Assembly (NCBI GenBank): GCA_964016875.1
Contig: OZ024737.1
Span: 29,265,683-29,329,682, forward strand
Direction of reading: 5' to 3'
DNA from: Fallopia convolvulus
Taxonomy: Eukaryota; Streptophyta; Magnoliopsida; Caryophyllales; Polygonaceae
DNA length: 64,000 nt
Position numbers and translations under genes: made by a program. The notes beneath the pieces were generated by a model. That model was not told the DNA's origin. It did no database searches and worked only from the letters and a program-made list of their open reading frames with translations. Numbering within the stretch: position 1 is the first letter of the stretch; each line of letters opens with the position of its first letter. Positions 46,226-58,388 of the stretch are shown one piece after another.

Positions 46226-49200
46226 ATGCGGCTAAGTTTCCCTATGAATAGTAAATCTACACGATTCCATAGGCATTTTTTTCCAATACATTATTTTATC
46301 ATTTTTTATTCCACAACAATTACACCCCTTTCTTCTCCTTCAATACCCAGAGGCTTCGTTCTTCTCCTCTTTTCTCACCGCCCTCTCTTTGCTCTCTCTG
46401 ACTCTCTTATCACCGAACGGTCCGAACCCGTCACCTACTTTCTCACCACTCTATCACCGTTCCCCTTGGTGCAACCGTACCCTAGGTACTATCACCATCG
46501 TCGGCCCGAACATTCCGCTGGCGCAGATCCAGTTACATCCCGCCGTCGTTGCTCCGTCGACTCAGCACCTTCGTGCCATCCTTTTCGGCGGCTGGATTAT
46601 CGGACATCGGGTATCTCAACGCCATATAGGTAATTGCCTGCCTTTGACCTACGTTTCTCTTAATCCAATGCTTTTTGCTCAATGGGGTTTCATTTGGTTC
46701 ACTACCAAGGGTATGTTTGCTGGTTACTTTCTGACCTAATTAATTTTTTGAAATTGTTATTCCATAATGAAGATCCTAAATTGGACATTGTTGGCATGGT
46801 TTCTATGTCTAGATTATTGAACTAATTTTCTCCTTCTCTGGCTTATTTCTGCTTCAAGTTGTATGCGAAAAATTAGGTTTGGTGTTCTTTTTAGAGGGTT
46901 AGGTCTGATGGTAGCCTGGTCCCTATTTTTTCAACTGGTTTTGTTGATTGTGCATCTCCTTAATAGTATACAAGTAAGCTATTTGTACTGTTTTTAAGTA
47001 AAAGAGGGTTAGGTTTGAAGAATTTCTATGAAGAATTCCTTTACTCAGAATTCAGTTTTGTGAATGCAAGTAAGAATGGGAAGAGGAAAAGGAAATCAAC
47101 TACAAATGACCAGCAAAATCCATTATGAATGGAACCAAACTTTTGGACTAACGAATATCTAAGCCATCTACGTATTTAAAACCCAACTGAATAGCTTAGG
47201 AAGCACATTCTCTGAAAAATTTGGCCTTATATATTACTGGAAGAGTAACCATTGAAGTAACATCTGAACCAATGTACTTTTGCATCATCCTCCAGTAGCT
47301 ATCTTTGTCATGGGAGTATACAGGACATGGGTTTATGATTTTGTTAGAAACATTCATATTCTTATTGTTATTTCTGCCAAGAAAGTGCAAATAGAAAAAG
47401 TTTTAAATGTTGTCATGGGTTGTCAAACTATCCTTTTTCACCTCCTATCTCACAAGATTACTTACACTCAGAAATACAAACTCGAAAGTATAAAATATGA
47501 CATAAAATGATCCCACCATAACATGAAGCAAATGACTTTAAAAATCTTTAGGTAAGTAGGAGCACAAGAAAGTAATCTAACACAGTTTTGGAAAAGCATG
47601 GGTATTTATTTACTTTTTAGTGAGTTCTTCAGGGAGCACACATTCAGACATTAAAGAATGGTTTCCTTTTACTAATATTTTAATGATTTCACTTTTTGCT
47701 TCTTGGTTTCTCTGATTTTAGATGCTTGTCTTTTTCAGCTGAACAAATTTGCAGTTATAGGATTGTGCTGTTATATTTTGGTTAAGCTTAATTTGCTTGA
47801 CAAGGGAAATTTGGAGTTTATTTTGTTAGGGTGGATTTGTTTTCAAGTTAAGATGGATTTTTATGAGGTAGCCAGCCGAGAGTTCTCGGTAATTTAGAAT
47901 TCAAATCCTGCAAATGCCTCCAAAATCATTTGCCTTTATTTCACTTAATTCTCAATTAGAGATCATGATTCACATGACCGTGAGTTCATAATCAATGGGC
48001 ACCCATCATTCTGTGCTTACTCCAAGACTGAGTGTTGCTATGCTTACTTGTGTACGTATGGTCTTTGTAAGATGCCCATTTCATTTCCCTTTTCTTGATG
48101 CATGTTTGTTGATTTTTATTTTGCTTTTTCTTTCAATTGGTTATAATTGTTTACTGAATTCATGGGTTTCAAATGCCTAACAAATTATGGTTTAGGTGAG
48201 GCTAGCATATACGTAGCTATAAATTACTAATTTTCCCCCTTAGTTGGTGACCTTATTCTATGCACAACTTCTCACTAGGAAGTGTTGTAGTTACATTGAA
48301 TATTTTAATAAAATAGGTTTATTTGTGAATAATAGCTTGTTTTTCTTATTATTACCCTCAAATTCCTTTGCCCTGAATTTTTCAATTTTTTTTTGTTGAA
48401 TGTACAGCTCCTTAAGTCTAGGATAGTAAGATCAAACCCACAAAAAAATTGAATGCGTGATTTAGATTCACACTAAACAAATATTACTTCAAGGCACCTT
48501 GCACAACATTATCTTTATATGAGAATATGTTAAAGTTCATTATATCTTTTATAGGACTGAGTTGAGGTGAACTTCTGCTTTACTTTCTTAAATTTTTGAA
48601 CATGTATGTAAGACTTTGATGCATAGGGTGTGCCTGATGGAATGCTTGAACGAAATATGTAGAGTGATTACCTTCATTGTTGTTTTAGAGTTGAATTAAA
48701 GACCTGGAGATGCATATGAGCTGTTTTAAGAAATGTCTTAATTAGTTTTGATCTTTCCAATTTCATTTCCTAATTCCATGGATCCATGCCTTTTTTTTGA
48801 GTTTGAATGAGTTGAATTTTTTTCGGGTTTTGATTAGTTGAAAAATAATTTCGTATCAGATTTCATTCCTAAGCTCTAATTCTATTCTATAGCACAAAGA
48901 TTTTAGCTTTATTCCTCATTTAGCTTGTATTTTCTGAAGTTTACTTACTGTTGTTGCTTTTCTTACCTTTTACAACTGGTGCTGTTGTTTGTTTGGGCTT
49001 GTTGTGATGGAAAATCTTATGGTTTTTTTCTCTTGTAATTTGAGTTGCTTAGGTGGCCCGTTTGGGAATTTTCAATGAGGAAGGGCTTTAAATATGGTGG
49101 TCGCTGATGTGAATGTTGAAACAAGTTCCAATGTAAGTGTTAGAAGAATTTATTCTCACCTTGGATAAATAATAATATTACTATCATATTAGTTCTCTGA

Positions 49201-49890
49201 ACATCATTTTTGTCGATTATATTGTGAAATCAAACATGTTTTATTCCATGGACGCAAATAAAGATTTAGGACTATTTTGTTTCATTTAGGTGTGCTCCAT
49301 TAATATTTAGTTTCAATATTTCCTGTCGAAATTTTAGTTACCAAACAATTCCTTTGATGCATTTTCATGCTTATTGTTTATTGCCATTATCTTTGCTGCT
49401 TGGTGGTGATAATGCTAATAAAGGTCAAACCACGAGCTATCCTGTGTCTTACAAGGATGAGTGTACTGATGCTTCAAAATACCGGAAAAATGATTATGTG
49501 ACCAATGAAAATGGAGCTATTTTGAAGGCATATGATGTTGATGCTGCAAGAGCACTTCTTGCACCTGAAGCATAGTGTACTTTCATTTATTGTTTTGCAT
49601 TATTTCTAAATGTCAATGATCGTTGTGCTAGAATTTCTAATTTGTTTCTACCAAAAAAAAAAAAGAATTTCTAATTTGTACATTTGTTACATAGGCTGAA
49701 GAAAGGGAGAAGAGGATTGGAAAATCAACGAGTCACACTTGAGAGGCCAGAAAGCAAATTTCAATTGGAGAATACGTTGAACTCTTTGACATCTTTTGGA
49801 GATTCTCCAGTTATAGCATCACACGGATCTTTGAACATTCGTGCTTCTGCTTTCACCAATGATTCATTGCTTTAGTATACAACTCAATTA
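46226..49890 (+). other. Possible spliced gene of unknown function
   Basis: Several features suggest a transcribed locus, though I cannot name it. An initial CT-rich open stretch at 46320-46630 ends at a good donor (CATATAG|GTAATTGCC, 46630). A short frame at 49094-49132 reads MVVADVNVETSSN and ends at donor GTAAGTG. A further open frame at 49400-49575 reads SYPVSYKDECTDASKYRKND and AYDVDAARALLAPEA, followed by AEEREKRIGKSTSHT after an AG at 49694. The long gap between them (46640-49080) is AT-rich and intron-like. The exon chain is not proven. Confidence 0.35.
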
Positions 49891-50040
49891 GGCTTTTGTA
49901 TCTGCTTTTCTAGAGTGTTGTTTCATTTGTTTAAGTTGATTGAACTTGTCCTCTTTAAGTACTAATAAAACATGCTTGTGGTCATAAAAAACTTAGATAA
50001 AAAAAAATACCTCCCGCGCACTCCCCTAGTATAATAAACA

Positions 50041-50165
50041 TAAGGGAAATTAATTTTGATACCCATAAGTTTTTGGTTTTTCCGAATGGTACCTTAAAAA
50101 AACTTATTCAGGATGGTACTTCCGAACTTTTGCAAAAGTTGCCCTTACCCTTGTCAAGTTCCGCT
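50041..50165. repeat. Dispersed repeat, related to 63868-64000
   Basis: GGGAAATTAATTTTGATACCCATAAGTTTTTG... matches the sequence at 63870 in order and spacing (GGGAAATTT, GRTRCCC, TAAGTTTTTG, AAAAAAACTTATTC). It may be the end of a transposon; the partner end was not found. Confidence 0.5.
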
Positions 50166-50890
50166 AGATTTAAACTAAATTAGTTTGTTTCCTAATAAAA
50201 ATAATTTGCATATTTTATTAGTTTAATAAAAAGTTCTAATTTAGGAACAAAATAAATTAAACATGTACCCTATAAAATATCTAAAATAATATTTATATAA
50301 TTTAAATTTATCAAGTAGATTTTATGTGGTAATTTGTGACAATTTTAGCATATAAATTCAAACTTTCCATATATATGTTGATTTAATATATGAACTCTTA
50401 TTTCTTGATTGTAAAAGAATAAATAAATTTTAAATTCATATACTTGATTTAAATTATATAATTTGCATGAATTACTATAGTTTCAATAGTCTTTTTTTTA
50501 AATTGTCACAACTTACTACATAAAATCTATGTGGAAAAAATAAATTATATAATATATTTATTTTAATATTAACATTGAAATTTGTTAGGTTTTAACTTGA
50601 AAATTTTAAATTATATAATAAAATCTACTTGAAAAATTTAAATTATATAATATATTTAGTTTAATATTTTTATAAAGTCATTTTTAGAATTATCTTAATT
50701 ATTTATAAATTAGCATTAGGTATTAGCTTAATAAAATATGAAAATAATTTTTTTAATTAAAAAACAAACCAATTTTACTACTGTAATATACACAAATTCA
50801 CAAGTAAGAGTACATGTAGAATTTTTATAAAAATTTAGAAATATTACCAAGAATAATTTTTTTTTCGTGGATACCATTCGCAAACAAAAA
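50166..50890. other. AT-rich intergenic region
   Basis: Strongly AT-rich, with internal imperfect repeats such as TTTAAATTATATAAT. No gene seen. Confidence 0.6.
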
Positions 50891-50892
50891 AC

Positions 50893-51345
50893 TTGAGGAT
50901 ACTAGAAAATAATTTCTCTAAATATTTAAATATAATTAATGGAAAAGCAATTGTTGCGCATATTATAAGAGACCAATTTGAAAATATTATAAGTATAAGT
51001 ACAAAGAATAACGACTTCTGGACAGTAAAACAAGCAGAAGCTATATGGTTATATGAGGCCATACGTGAAGCTCATAGAAGGAATCTTCGGTACATAGAAA
51101 GTGAAGATGATAGTCTAATTGTAGTCAATGCGCTTAAGGACAGTCGGTCCAGTCCCTAGGCAATTGACATGCTAATAGCGGATATTTTAGCCATGCTACA
51201 GTCTTTCGAGGGGGTCATTACCAAATATATATCTTGATAATGCAATTATGTGGCTGATTTGATTGCGAAGCTACACCACGATTGTAATATCAATGAGATT
51301 TTAAACATGGAGGGGTGCACCCTCATCTGTAAGATGCTCTAGGCT
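50893..51345 (+). pseudogene. LINE RNase H fragment
   Basis: The translation contains WTVKQAEAIWLYEAIREAHR and IESEDDSLIVVNALKDS, then after a stop at 51158 AIDMLIADILAMLQSFEGVI and CNYVADLIAKL. This is the RNase H domain at the 3' end of plant LINE ORF2, with the later part of the fold present. Stops at 51158 and near 51235 show that it is a relic. An A-rich stretch follows at 51370-51430. Confidence 0.75.
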
Positions 51346-51631
51346 GACCTAGTTTGTCTAATTTTTACCTATTAAAAAAATTAAACATAATTTTATGGAA
51401 ACTCTCCAAGGAAAAAAGAAAAAAAAAGAAAAAGGATGTCTAGTAATAGACGGCTGGGATTAGAGATCATATGAAGAGAGCAAGGATCGTCAATTCGTGC
51501 CTGATTTCCCTCCGTCTCCGCGTATCCGCCGTTGGCGCCACCCATTTCCTTTCTCACTTCCGCTTCCTTCTCCCATCCATGGCGGCGCTGTAACCTTAAA
51601 AGTCTCTCAACTGCACTGAAATTAACCGGAA

Positions 51632-51918
51632 ATGCAAAATCTGTACCTACGTGTTATTAATTACAGGGACAGAATCCTTCAATTCGCCGGCTTTTTATCT
51701 CCTCTCTCTTCCCACTCTCGTCGGCTACATTTTCGGTGTCTAGAGTCTAGACATCAAGAATTAGGGTTTATGCCCTTTATTCCTCGCCGCCGTTGTGCTT
51801 CACGAGCTGATATGTCTCAATCCCCTTCTTTTGGTGAGATTCACGCTACAGTGGGACCAATGTTCGCAAGTAAGACCGCCAATTTCCACCGAATCCAATC
51901 TGAGCGGAGAAATGACAG
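51632..51918 (+). CDS. Thymidine-kinase-like first exon, tandem copy A
   Basis: The frame starts MQNLYLRVINYRDRILQF, an Arg/Ser-rich stretch that looks like an organelle transit peptide. It ends GEIHATVGPMFASKTANFHR and IQSERRNDR, before the donor ACAG|GTTCGC. The core resembles the N-terminus of plant thymidine kinase (GEIHV.VGPMFAGKTT), but the P-loop reads ASKTAN instead of AGKTT, so ATP binding is doubtful. No further kinase exons are visible downstream. The exon ends in phase 2, and the AG|T acceptor at 52854 opens the PPR frame in the matching phase. A joined TK-exon to PPR protein of about 505 residues is therefore possible. That fusion is a hypothesis. Confidence 0.6.
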
Positions 51919-52854
51919 GTTCGCATCTTTTTCCTTGATTATTTCGTTTGCACATTCGTGATGTACTTTCGAGATTGCCAGCTTGGTTTCTTTCTACATT
52001 CAAATTCTGGTTAAGTTTATTAAATCTATCCAAATTTGTGTGTGTGTTTATGGTGCATGCCTCTATCAAGCACTAAGATTCTTATTATAAAGCAATTCAT
52101 TCCTAAACCATACATAGGAGGGTTAGAAGTATAAAGCAATTCAATTATTATGGGAAAGACTAGGAAACATCACAAGGATTTGAAAGTAAGACTGATTATA
52201 TATGCCTATATGTGACTATGTGAGTGTGCATGTATCGACTGGTCTCAGTTCAAAAACAACTTAAAATAGGATGGGGATTAATTAGAATCAACAACATCAA
52301 CATCATCGCCCAGTAAAATCCCGCTCCAGCAGGATCTGGAGCGGGCCAGTAATTAGAATGTGAAGTATATTTGACTATGGTATGCTACTATGCATTTCGG
52401 TTTAAGCAATCTTAGAGAAACTTTAAAATGAGCTATTCTTGCTGGAGATCAAGAGATTATACCTGAGCTTGTAAAATTACACACACTTGTACCAGTGAAT
52501 TTCCGTGGCCTAATCTTAGTAACAATGATGAAGTCTTACAGGAGATTAAGATATTGCATCTGAGCTTCTAAGATTGCTAATGTTTCAACCATTGAATTCT
52601 ACAGCCTACCCTGGGGGCCTTGGGGACTGTAATGTGCTGTGTGAATCAAGGGTTTTCCTTTCCAATTAATTTTTGCACCTAGGGTAGAGTGTCAGTTTAG
52701 GTGGATCTTTATGGTATTAAAAAATGAAAGTTTCTTCTACAGAGGATGCATTGCATTGTACCCAGTTTGTGATCCCCCCTTGATCTGAGGTTGGTCCACC
52801 ATTAATGTTTTACTGCTGTTGGATGTATATGTCATAATGCTTGAATCATTCCAG

Positions 52855-54085
52855 TTTCCCGGCCGAGTTCCTGCAGAGTTCCTTTGAGTTGGATAAAACA
52901 TTGAAGGGTTTGTGCACATCTGGGAGACTAAGGCAGGCTATTCAGGTGTTGTATCACACAGGATTGGCAGTGGGCTGGCAGACTTATTCCCTTATGCTTC
53001 AAGAATGCATACACAGGAAAGAATATGAACTTGGAAAAAGAATACATGCACAAATGGTAGTTGTTGGATTTGCTCTGAATGAGTACCTACAAACCAAGCT
53101 GTTGATTCTGTACTCTAAGGCCGGACACTTGGAAATTGCTCGCAAAATGTTTGCCAAATCCGAGAAGAAAAATCCAGTTTTATGGAATGCAATTATTGGT
53201 GGTCACGTCCAGAAGGGTTTTGAAGAAATGGGATTAGATCTGTATAACGACATGAGGTTCAGTGGTGTGACTCCTGATCAGTTCACATTTTCATCAGTGT
53301 TCAGAGCCTGTGCCACATTAGCCTTATTGGATCAAGGTAGACAGTCTCATGGTTTATGGGTAAAATGTCAGTTGTCGAACAATGTTGTTGTTATTAGTGC
53401 AATGATTGACATGTATTTCAAATGCAGCAGTCCGAATGACGGGCATCGGGTATTTGAGGAAGCTCTGGATAGGAATGTATTTACATGGACAGCTTTAATA
53501 TCTGGCTATGGCCATAATGGTAAAGTTAGAGAAGTTTTGGGTCTTTTTAATGCAATGATTGCTGAAGGTATTAAACCTGATCAGGTTACTTTCCTTGCTG
53601 TTCTCACTGCTTGCAGCCATGGAGGTTTAATTACTGAAGGCTGGAATTATTTCTTATCTATGGAAAGGGATTTTGGGGTTAAACCCAGATTGAAACATTT
53701 TGGTGCCATGGTTGATCTATTAGGCCGTGCTGGGAGATTAGAAGAGGCGTATGAATTCGTTAAAAGTTCACCATTCAAGGATAATTCGGTAATTTGGGGT
53801 TCTTTGCTCGGTGCGTGCAGGATTCATGGAAACGTTGACCTGGTCAAGCTTTCTGCTCAAAGATTCTTTGAGTTGGAGCCTGAGAGTGAAAGTGCTGGGA
53901 AGTATCTTGCTTTGTCAAATGCTTATGCTGAACAAGGGTTGTGGCGGAATGCAGCTGAGGTGTGGGGAACAATGCAGATGAAAAAAGATCCTGGATATAG
54001 CAGGATTGAACTCAACAATGAAGTTCATTTCTTTTTTATGCGTGATAATACACATAATGAATCTGAGAGTGTCGCTGTTGGTTGA
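52855..54085 (+). CDS. PPR protein, tandem copy A (C-terminally truncated)
   Basis: The frame contains LDKTLKGLCTSGRLRQAIQV, KEYELGKRIHAQMVVVGFAL, then PPR units with WNAIIGGHVQKGFEEMG, DQFTFSSVFRACATLALLDQ, WTALISGYGHNGKVREVLG and an E-type end with GSLLGACRIHGNVDLVKLSA. It resembles the PLS-class PPR protein known in Arabidopsis as At4g16470. Compared with copy B it has two defects: an in-frame TAA at 52835 follows the ATG-containing leader (52805), and a two-base deletion near 54070 replaces the last about 25 residues by a premature stop. The first is bypassed if the upstream exon is spliced to 52855. PPR proteins bind organelle RNA. Function is uncertain. Confidence 0.75.
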
Positions 54086-54399
54086 AGAGTTGTTTGGAGT
54101 TTTGAAGGATGCTGGATATTTACCTGATGTAAGTGATATGTAACCTTGTTCAGGAGTAACCTAGTTTTGCTGGAACTGTAGAACTGCAATTTTTGGGATA
54201 TTTACCTGAGTTTAGTTATATGCCTCATTTGTGGTGGATAGCCTTTACAGGTGTAATCTTAGAACCAAGTGGAGTGACAATTGCATTAAAATATCCCAAG
54301 AGGCAGACAGGATAATTCATTGACGGTGGAATTGTCAAATTAGTAGAATACTGTACATTGATTCAGGACGACAAATTGATATTTAGATGAATTCGGCAT

Positions 54400-54582
54400 A
54401 TTAGACGGCTCAGATTAGATCTGATGGAGAGAGCACGGATTGACTTGTCTTCGTGTCTTCCCTCCATCTTTGCGTCTCCGCGGTTGGCGCCACCCATTTC
54501 CTTTCTCACTTCCGCTCCCTTTTCCCTTCCATGGCGGCGCTGTAACCGAAAAGTCTCTCAACCGCACCCAAAGTAACCGGAA
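54400..54582 (+). promoter_or_regulatory. Duplicated upstream region of copy B
   Basis: Strongly similar to 51440-51631 (AGACGGCT...GGTTGGCGCCACCCATTTCC and CCATGGCGGCGCTGTAACC), so the duplication unit included the promoter and leader. The unit is about 2.95 kb. No TATA box is asserted. Confidence 0.6.
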
Positions 54583-54851
54583 ATGCAAAATCTGTGCCTT
54601 CGTATAACTCATTACAAGGACGAAATCCGTCAATTCGCCGCCTTTTCCTCTCCTCTCTCCTCCCACTCTCGCAGGCTGCATTTTCATGAATCAGGGTTTA
54701 CGCTCCTTATTCCTCGCCGCCGTTATGCTTCACGAGGTGACGTGAATCAATCTTCATATTCTGGTGAGATTCACGCTACTGTGGAACCAATGTTCGCCGG
54801 CAAGACGGCCAATCTTCTTCACCGTATCCAATCTGAGCGGAGAAATGACAG
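54583..54851 (+). CDS. Thymidine-kinase-like first exon, tandem copy B
   Basis: The frame begins MQNLCLRITHYKDEIRQFAA and ends GEIHATVEPMFAGKTANLLH then RIQSERRNDR at the donor ACAG|GTTCGC. The Walker A-like AGKT is kept, but the residue before the motif is Glu, not Gly, and the second Thr is Ala. Exon phase is 2, as in copy A, and the AG at 55657 opens the PPR frame in phase. The N-terminus has a targeting-peptide look (Arg, Ser, few acidic residues). Without transcript data the join to the PPR exon is only inferred; alternatively it may be an untranslated or upstream frame. Confidence 0.6.
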
Positions 54852-55607
54852 GTTCGCACCTTTTTCATTGCTTATTATCGTTTGCTCATTCATGAAGCTG
54901 TTTGGTTTCTTCCTACGTTCAAAATCTGGTGAAGTTTGTTAGATTGATCCTATTTTTACCGTGTTTACGCAAATGGGGTAGGACTCTGGGGAATGTCAAG
55001 CACTAAGAGTCTAAGATTCTTTTTGTCAAGTATCTAAGAAATTTTCAGATATGAGTTAAAGATGCCTACTTGATTTCAATGTATAGTAATTTAAGCTACA
55101 TTCAGTCTGATTCATTCGCAAACCATAAGGGAATTCAATTATCATGGGAAAGACTAGGAAACATCAAACAAGGATATGAAAGTAAGATGATTATGTATGC
55201 CTATATGTGAGTGTGCATGTCTTGTCTTGTCTCTATCCAAAAGCAACTTTAAGTTGGATGGGGATTATTTAGGATTTATGAAGTATATTGACTATGTTAT
55301 GTTATGCATTTTGACTCATATAAGTAAGCAATCTCAAGGAAAAATGTTAAAAGAGATTATATTTGTATATCATAGCTTGTAAAGACTCAAGATTGCATAC
55401 TTTTCTACCTTCAAATTTAATTTCATGCCCCAACTTAGTAGCAATGATGAATTCTTGCATGAGATTTCGACGTTTACTTTGCAACCTAGGTTGAGTTTCA
55501 TTTTTGTTGGATCTTATAGTAAATTATACATAAAAGAAAAATTTTCCTACAGAGGATTCATAATATCCAGTTTGTGATCCCCTCGATCTGAGGTTTGTCC
55601 ACCATTA

Positions 55608-56954
55608 ATGGCTTACTGCTGTTGGATGTATTTGTCACGACGATTGAATTATTCCAGTTTTCAGGCCCAGTTCGTGCAAAGCTCTTTTCAATTGGATAAA
55701 ACATTGAAGGGTTTGTGCATGTCTGGGAGACTAAGGCAGGCTATTCAGTTGCTGTATCACACAGGTTTGGCAGTGGACTGGCAGACTTATTCCCTTTTGC
55801 TTCAAGAATGTATACACAGAGCTGAATATGAACTTGGGAAGATAATTCATTTACAGATGATAGCTGTTGGATTTGCTCTTAATGAGTACCTTGAAACCAA
55901 GTTGTTGATTTTGTATGCCAAAGCTGGGCATTTAGAAACTGCATGCAAAATGTTCAACAAGTTTGAGAAGAAAAGTTTAATTTCATGGAATGCAATTATT
56001 GCTGGTCATGTCCAAAAGGGTTTTGAAGAAATGGGATTAAATCTATACCATGACTTGAGATACAGTGGGTGTGTGACCCCTGATCAGTTCACATATGCAT
56101 CAGTCTTCCGAGCCTGTGCAACATTAGCTTTGCTGGAGCAAGGTAGACGAGCTCATGGTGTGTGGATTAAATGTGAAATTCAAAATAATGTTGTAGTTAG
56201 TAGTGCAATGATGGACATGTATTTTAAATGTAGCTGTCCCATTGATGGGCATCATGTATTTGAGGAATCTCTTAATAGGAATGTAATTACATGGACAGCT
56301 TTAATCACTGGTTATGGCAATAATGGAAAAGTTAAAGAAGTTTTAAATCTCTTTGATGAAATGGTTGCCGAAGGCTTTAGACCTAATTATGTCACTTTCC
56401 TTGCTGTCCTTACTGCTTGTAGCCATGGAGGTTTGGTAAGTGAAGGTTGGAAGCACTTTTTCTCTATGGAAAGGGATCATGGCATTAAGCCTAGAGGAAA
56501 ACATTATGCTGCAATGGTTGATCTTCTGGGGCGTGCTGGGAGATTAGAAGAGGCTTATGAATTTGTTAAAAATTCTCCATTCAAGGATCATCCTGTTATT
56601 TGGGGTTCTTTGCTTGGGGCTTGCAGAATTCATGGAAATGTTGACCTTGTCAAGCTTTCAGCTGAGAAGTTCTTTGAGTTGGAACCCGAAAATGCTGGGC
56701 AGTATGTTGTGTTATCAAATGCTTATGCCGCCCATGGTTTGTGGGGGAATGTGGCTGAGGTGAGGGGGTCAATGAGAGATTCTCAGATGAAGAAGGACGC
56801 TGCATATAGTAGGATTGAACTCCAGAACAAAGCTCACTTCTTTTTTATGGGTGATAACACACACAATGCAGCTGAGAATGTGTCTCAGATGCTTGAAGAG
56901 TTGTCTGGGGCCATAAAGGATGCTGGATATATACCTGATATAAGTGTTACGTAG
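55608..56954 (+). CDS. PPR protein, tandem copy B (PLS class, E domain)
   Basis: An ATG at 55608 opens a 448-residue frame. It contains LDKTLKGLCMSGRLRQAIQL, ELGKIIHLQMIAVGFALNEY, repeated PPR helices with WNAIIAGHVQKGFEEMG, FTYASVFRACATLALLEQG, WTALITGYGNNGKVKEVL and the E-type region DHPVIWGSLLGACRIHGNVD. It ends YIPDISVT. The closest relative I can name is the Arabidopsis At4g16470 type. There is no DYW domain. An alternative start by splicing from 54851 to 55658 would give about 521 residues with the TK-like N-terminus. The protein probably acts on RNA in mitochondria or plastids. The frame is open throughout, so this is the better preserved of the two copies. Confidence 0.9.
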   Translation: MAYCCWMYLSRRLNYSSFQAQFVQSSFQLDKTLKGLCMSGRLRQAIQLLYHTGLAVDWQTYSLLLQECIHRAEYELGKIIHLQMIAVGFALNEYLETKLLILYAKAGHLETACKMFNKFEKKSLISWNAIIAGHVQKGFEEMGLNLYHDLRYSGCVTPDQFTYASVFRACATLALLEQGRRAHGVWIKCEIQNNVVVSSAMMDMYFKCSCPIDGHHVFEESLNRNVITWTALITGYGNNGKVKEVLNLFDEMVAEGFRPNYVTFLAVLTACSHGGLVSEGWKHFFSMERDHGIKPRGKHYAAMVDLLGRAGRLEEAYEFVKNSPFKDHPVIWGSLLGACRIHGNVDLVKLSAEKFFELEPENAGQYVVLSNAYAAHGLWGNVAEVRGSMRDSQMKKDAAYSRIELQNKAHFFFMGDNTHNAAENVSQMLEELSGAIKDAGYIPDISVT

Positions 56955-58380
56955 TCTGATATGCACGGATATGAGTATTATGGACTCCGATACCTTTCTC
57001 TCTTCCTACAATACTCGCAGAATTGTATAGGATGAAGAATACTAACTTGTAAACAACAGCATACCTACCATAAAGCCATACAGCAGCTGAGTCTGGTGAA
57101 TGATGTTCTATTGTAGATGATCAAACATTGATTGTTGATTCTGGTTTTGTGTTCTCTGGTGGAGTGCCTAGCTTTGTGGGAACTTTGCAAGCCTGCAGGT
57201 AATACATTTTCTCTAATTCACACTTTATGTTTTGATCCGTGGTGAATAATACTTCGAACTTAGAAGTGTGATCTAAAGGCAATTGAAGTAAAAATGGCAA
57301 GAAGATATTTTTGGAGTGTAGAACAAATCTACTATGGATACAAGATAATCTTACAGTGACATGATTGGAAAATTTGATATTTGTGTGGCATTGGCATCTC
57401 CCATACTTCTAATCTTTAAAAATTTTCAATTACTTCTACGGCTTGTGATGAGATATTTCAATATCAAAAAGCCTATTCTTCTCTTTGTCCAAGAAACTGT
57501 ATGTTTGAGGAGGTAGTTAATGTTATGCTTGGTTATACTTTAGAACAAATAAAATGTTATGATAAAATAGCTGCTGTTTTGAGAAACTTCAGGTGTGCAC
57601 CAATTTTTTTTTTCCCACATGCTACTTAGTTTAATACTTTTTATAACCGTCAATTGTTTCTATCAACTGTTCTAGCTTTGTTTTTCCTGTCGAATGTTAT
57701 TGTACTGTTGCTATTTTCCCCACAAGAAGGGATAGTCCTGATGTGAATTTAAACTTTGCAGCTAGATGCGACTGACTGCCCTTGATGAATCTAATTTCTG
57801 TGCTTGATTCCCCTGGCCTCAACTAATTGAGCAAGCTAACTATTTGATATGAATGGGGCAACTTCACCTTGAGGAATAAGGAAGAGAGACTGTCCCAGCT
57901 GATTGGAGTAGCTGTGCTTATGCAATGTTACGTGGTAAAAGTGTTCATCAAAGTTGAACACATGGTCCTTCAAGATAACAAGGCACAATTTGGGTAATTT
58001 TTGCCATTTCTGTGAATTGGAGACATCCAATGGAAAGGTGCCTATTCAATCTAGTTGCAGGGTTTTCATCTATGGCAGTTGTACTAGAGTAGTTCATTTG
58101 AGAATCTTGGCATGGCTTCACTTGGCTTTCAAGCAACTAATAGTCAAATTAGGTGACTTTGTGTTAAATACTGATTAGGACAACTGGCTGTATTTGAATG
58201 AGAGCACATTTGATGTAAAAGATCTGGCTGTATTTTAATGTCTATATTCGACGAAGGCGAGGGAAAACACTCTTAAAAATCACATTTAATTTGAAATCTG
58301 TAGGAACTCTACAATGAGCTAAGTTGCATAAATTCCAGGCAAAACTTCTACATATGGCTTGTAAATAAGACATCCTACTA
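56955..58380. other. Intergenic region between convergent PPR genes
   Basis: Includes the 3' region of copy B. No supported gene; the short frames here have no domain. Confidence 0.5.
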
Positions 58381-58388
58381 ATCTACTA

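Noticed and set aside
51632..51918. Complete thymidine kinase gene
   Set aside because: Only the first exon region is present, the P-loop is altered, and no lasso or zinc-binding exons follow.
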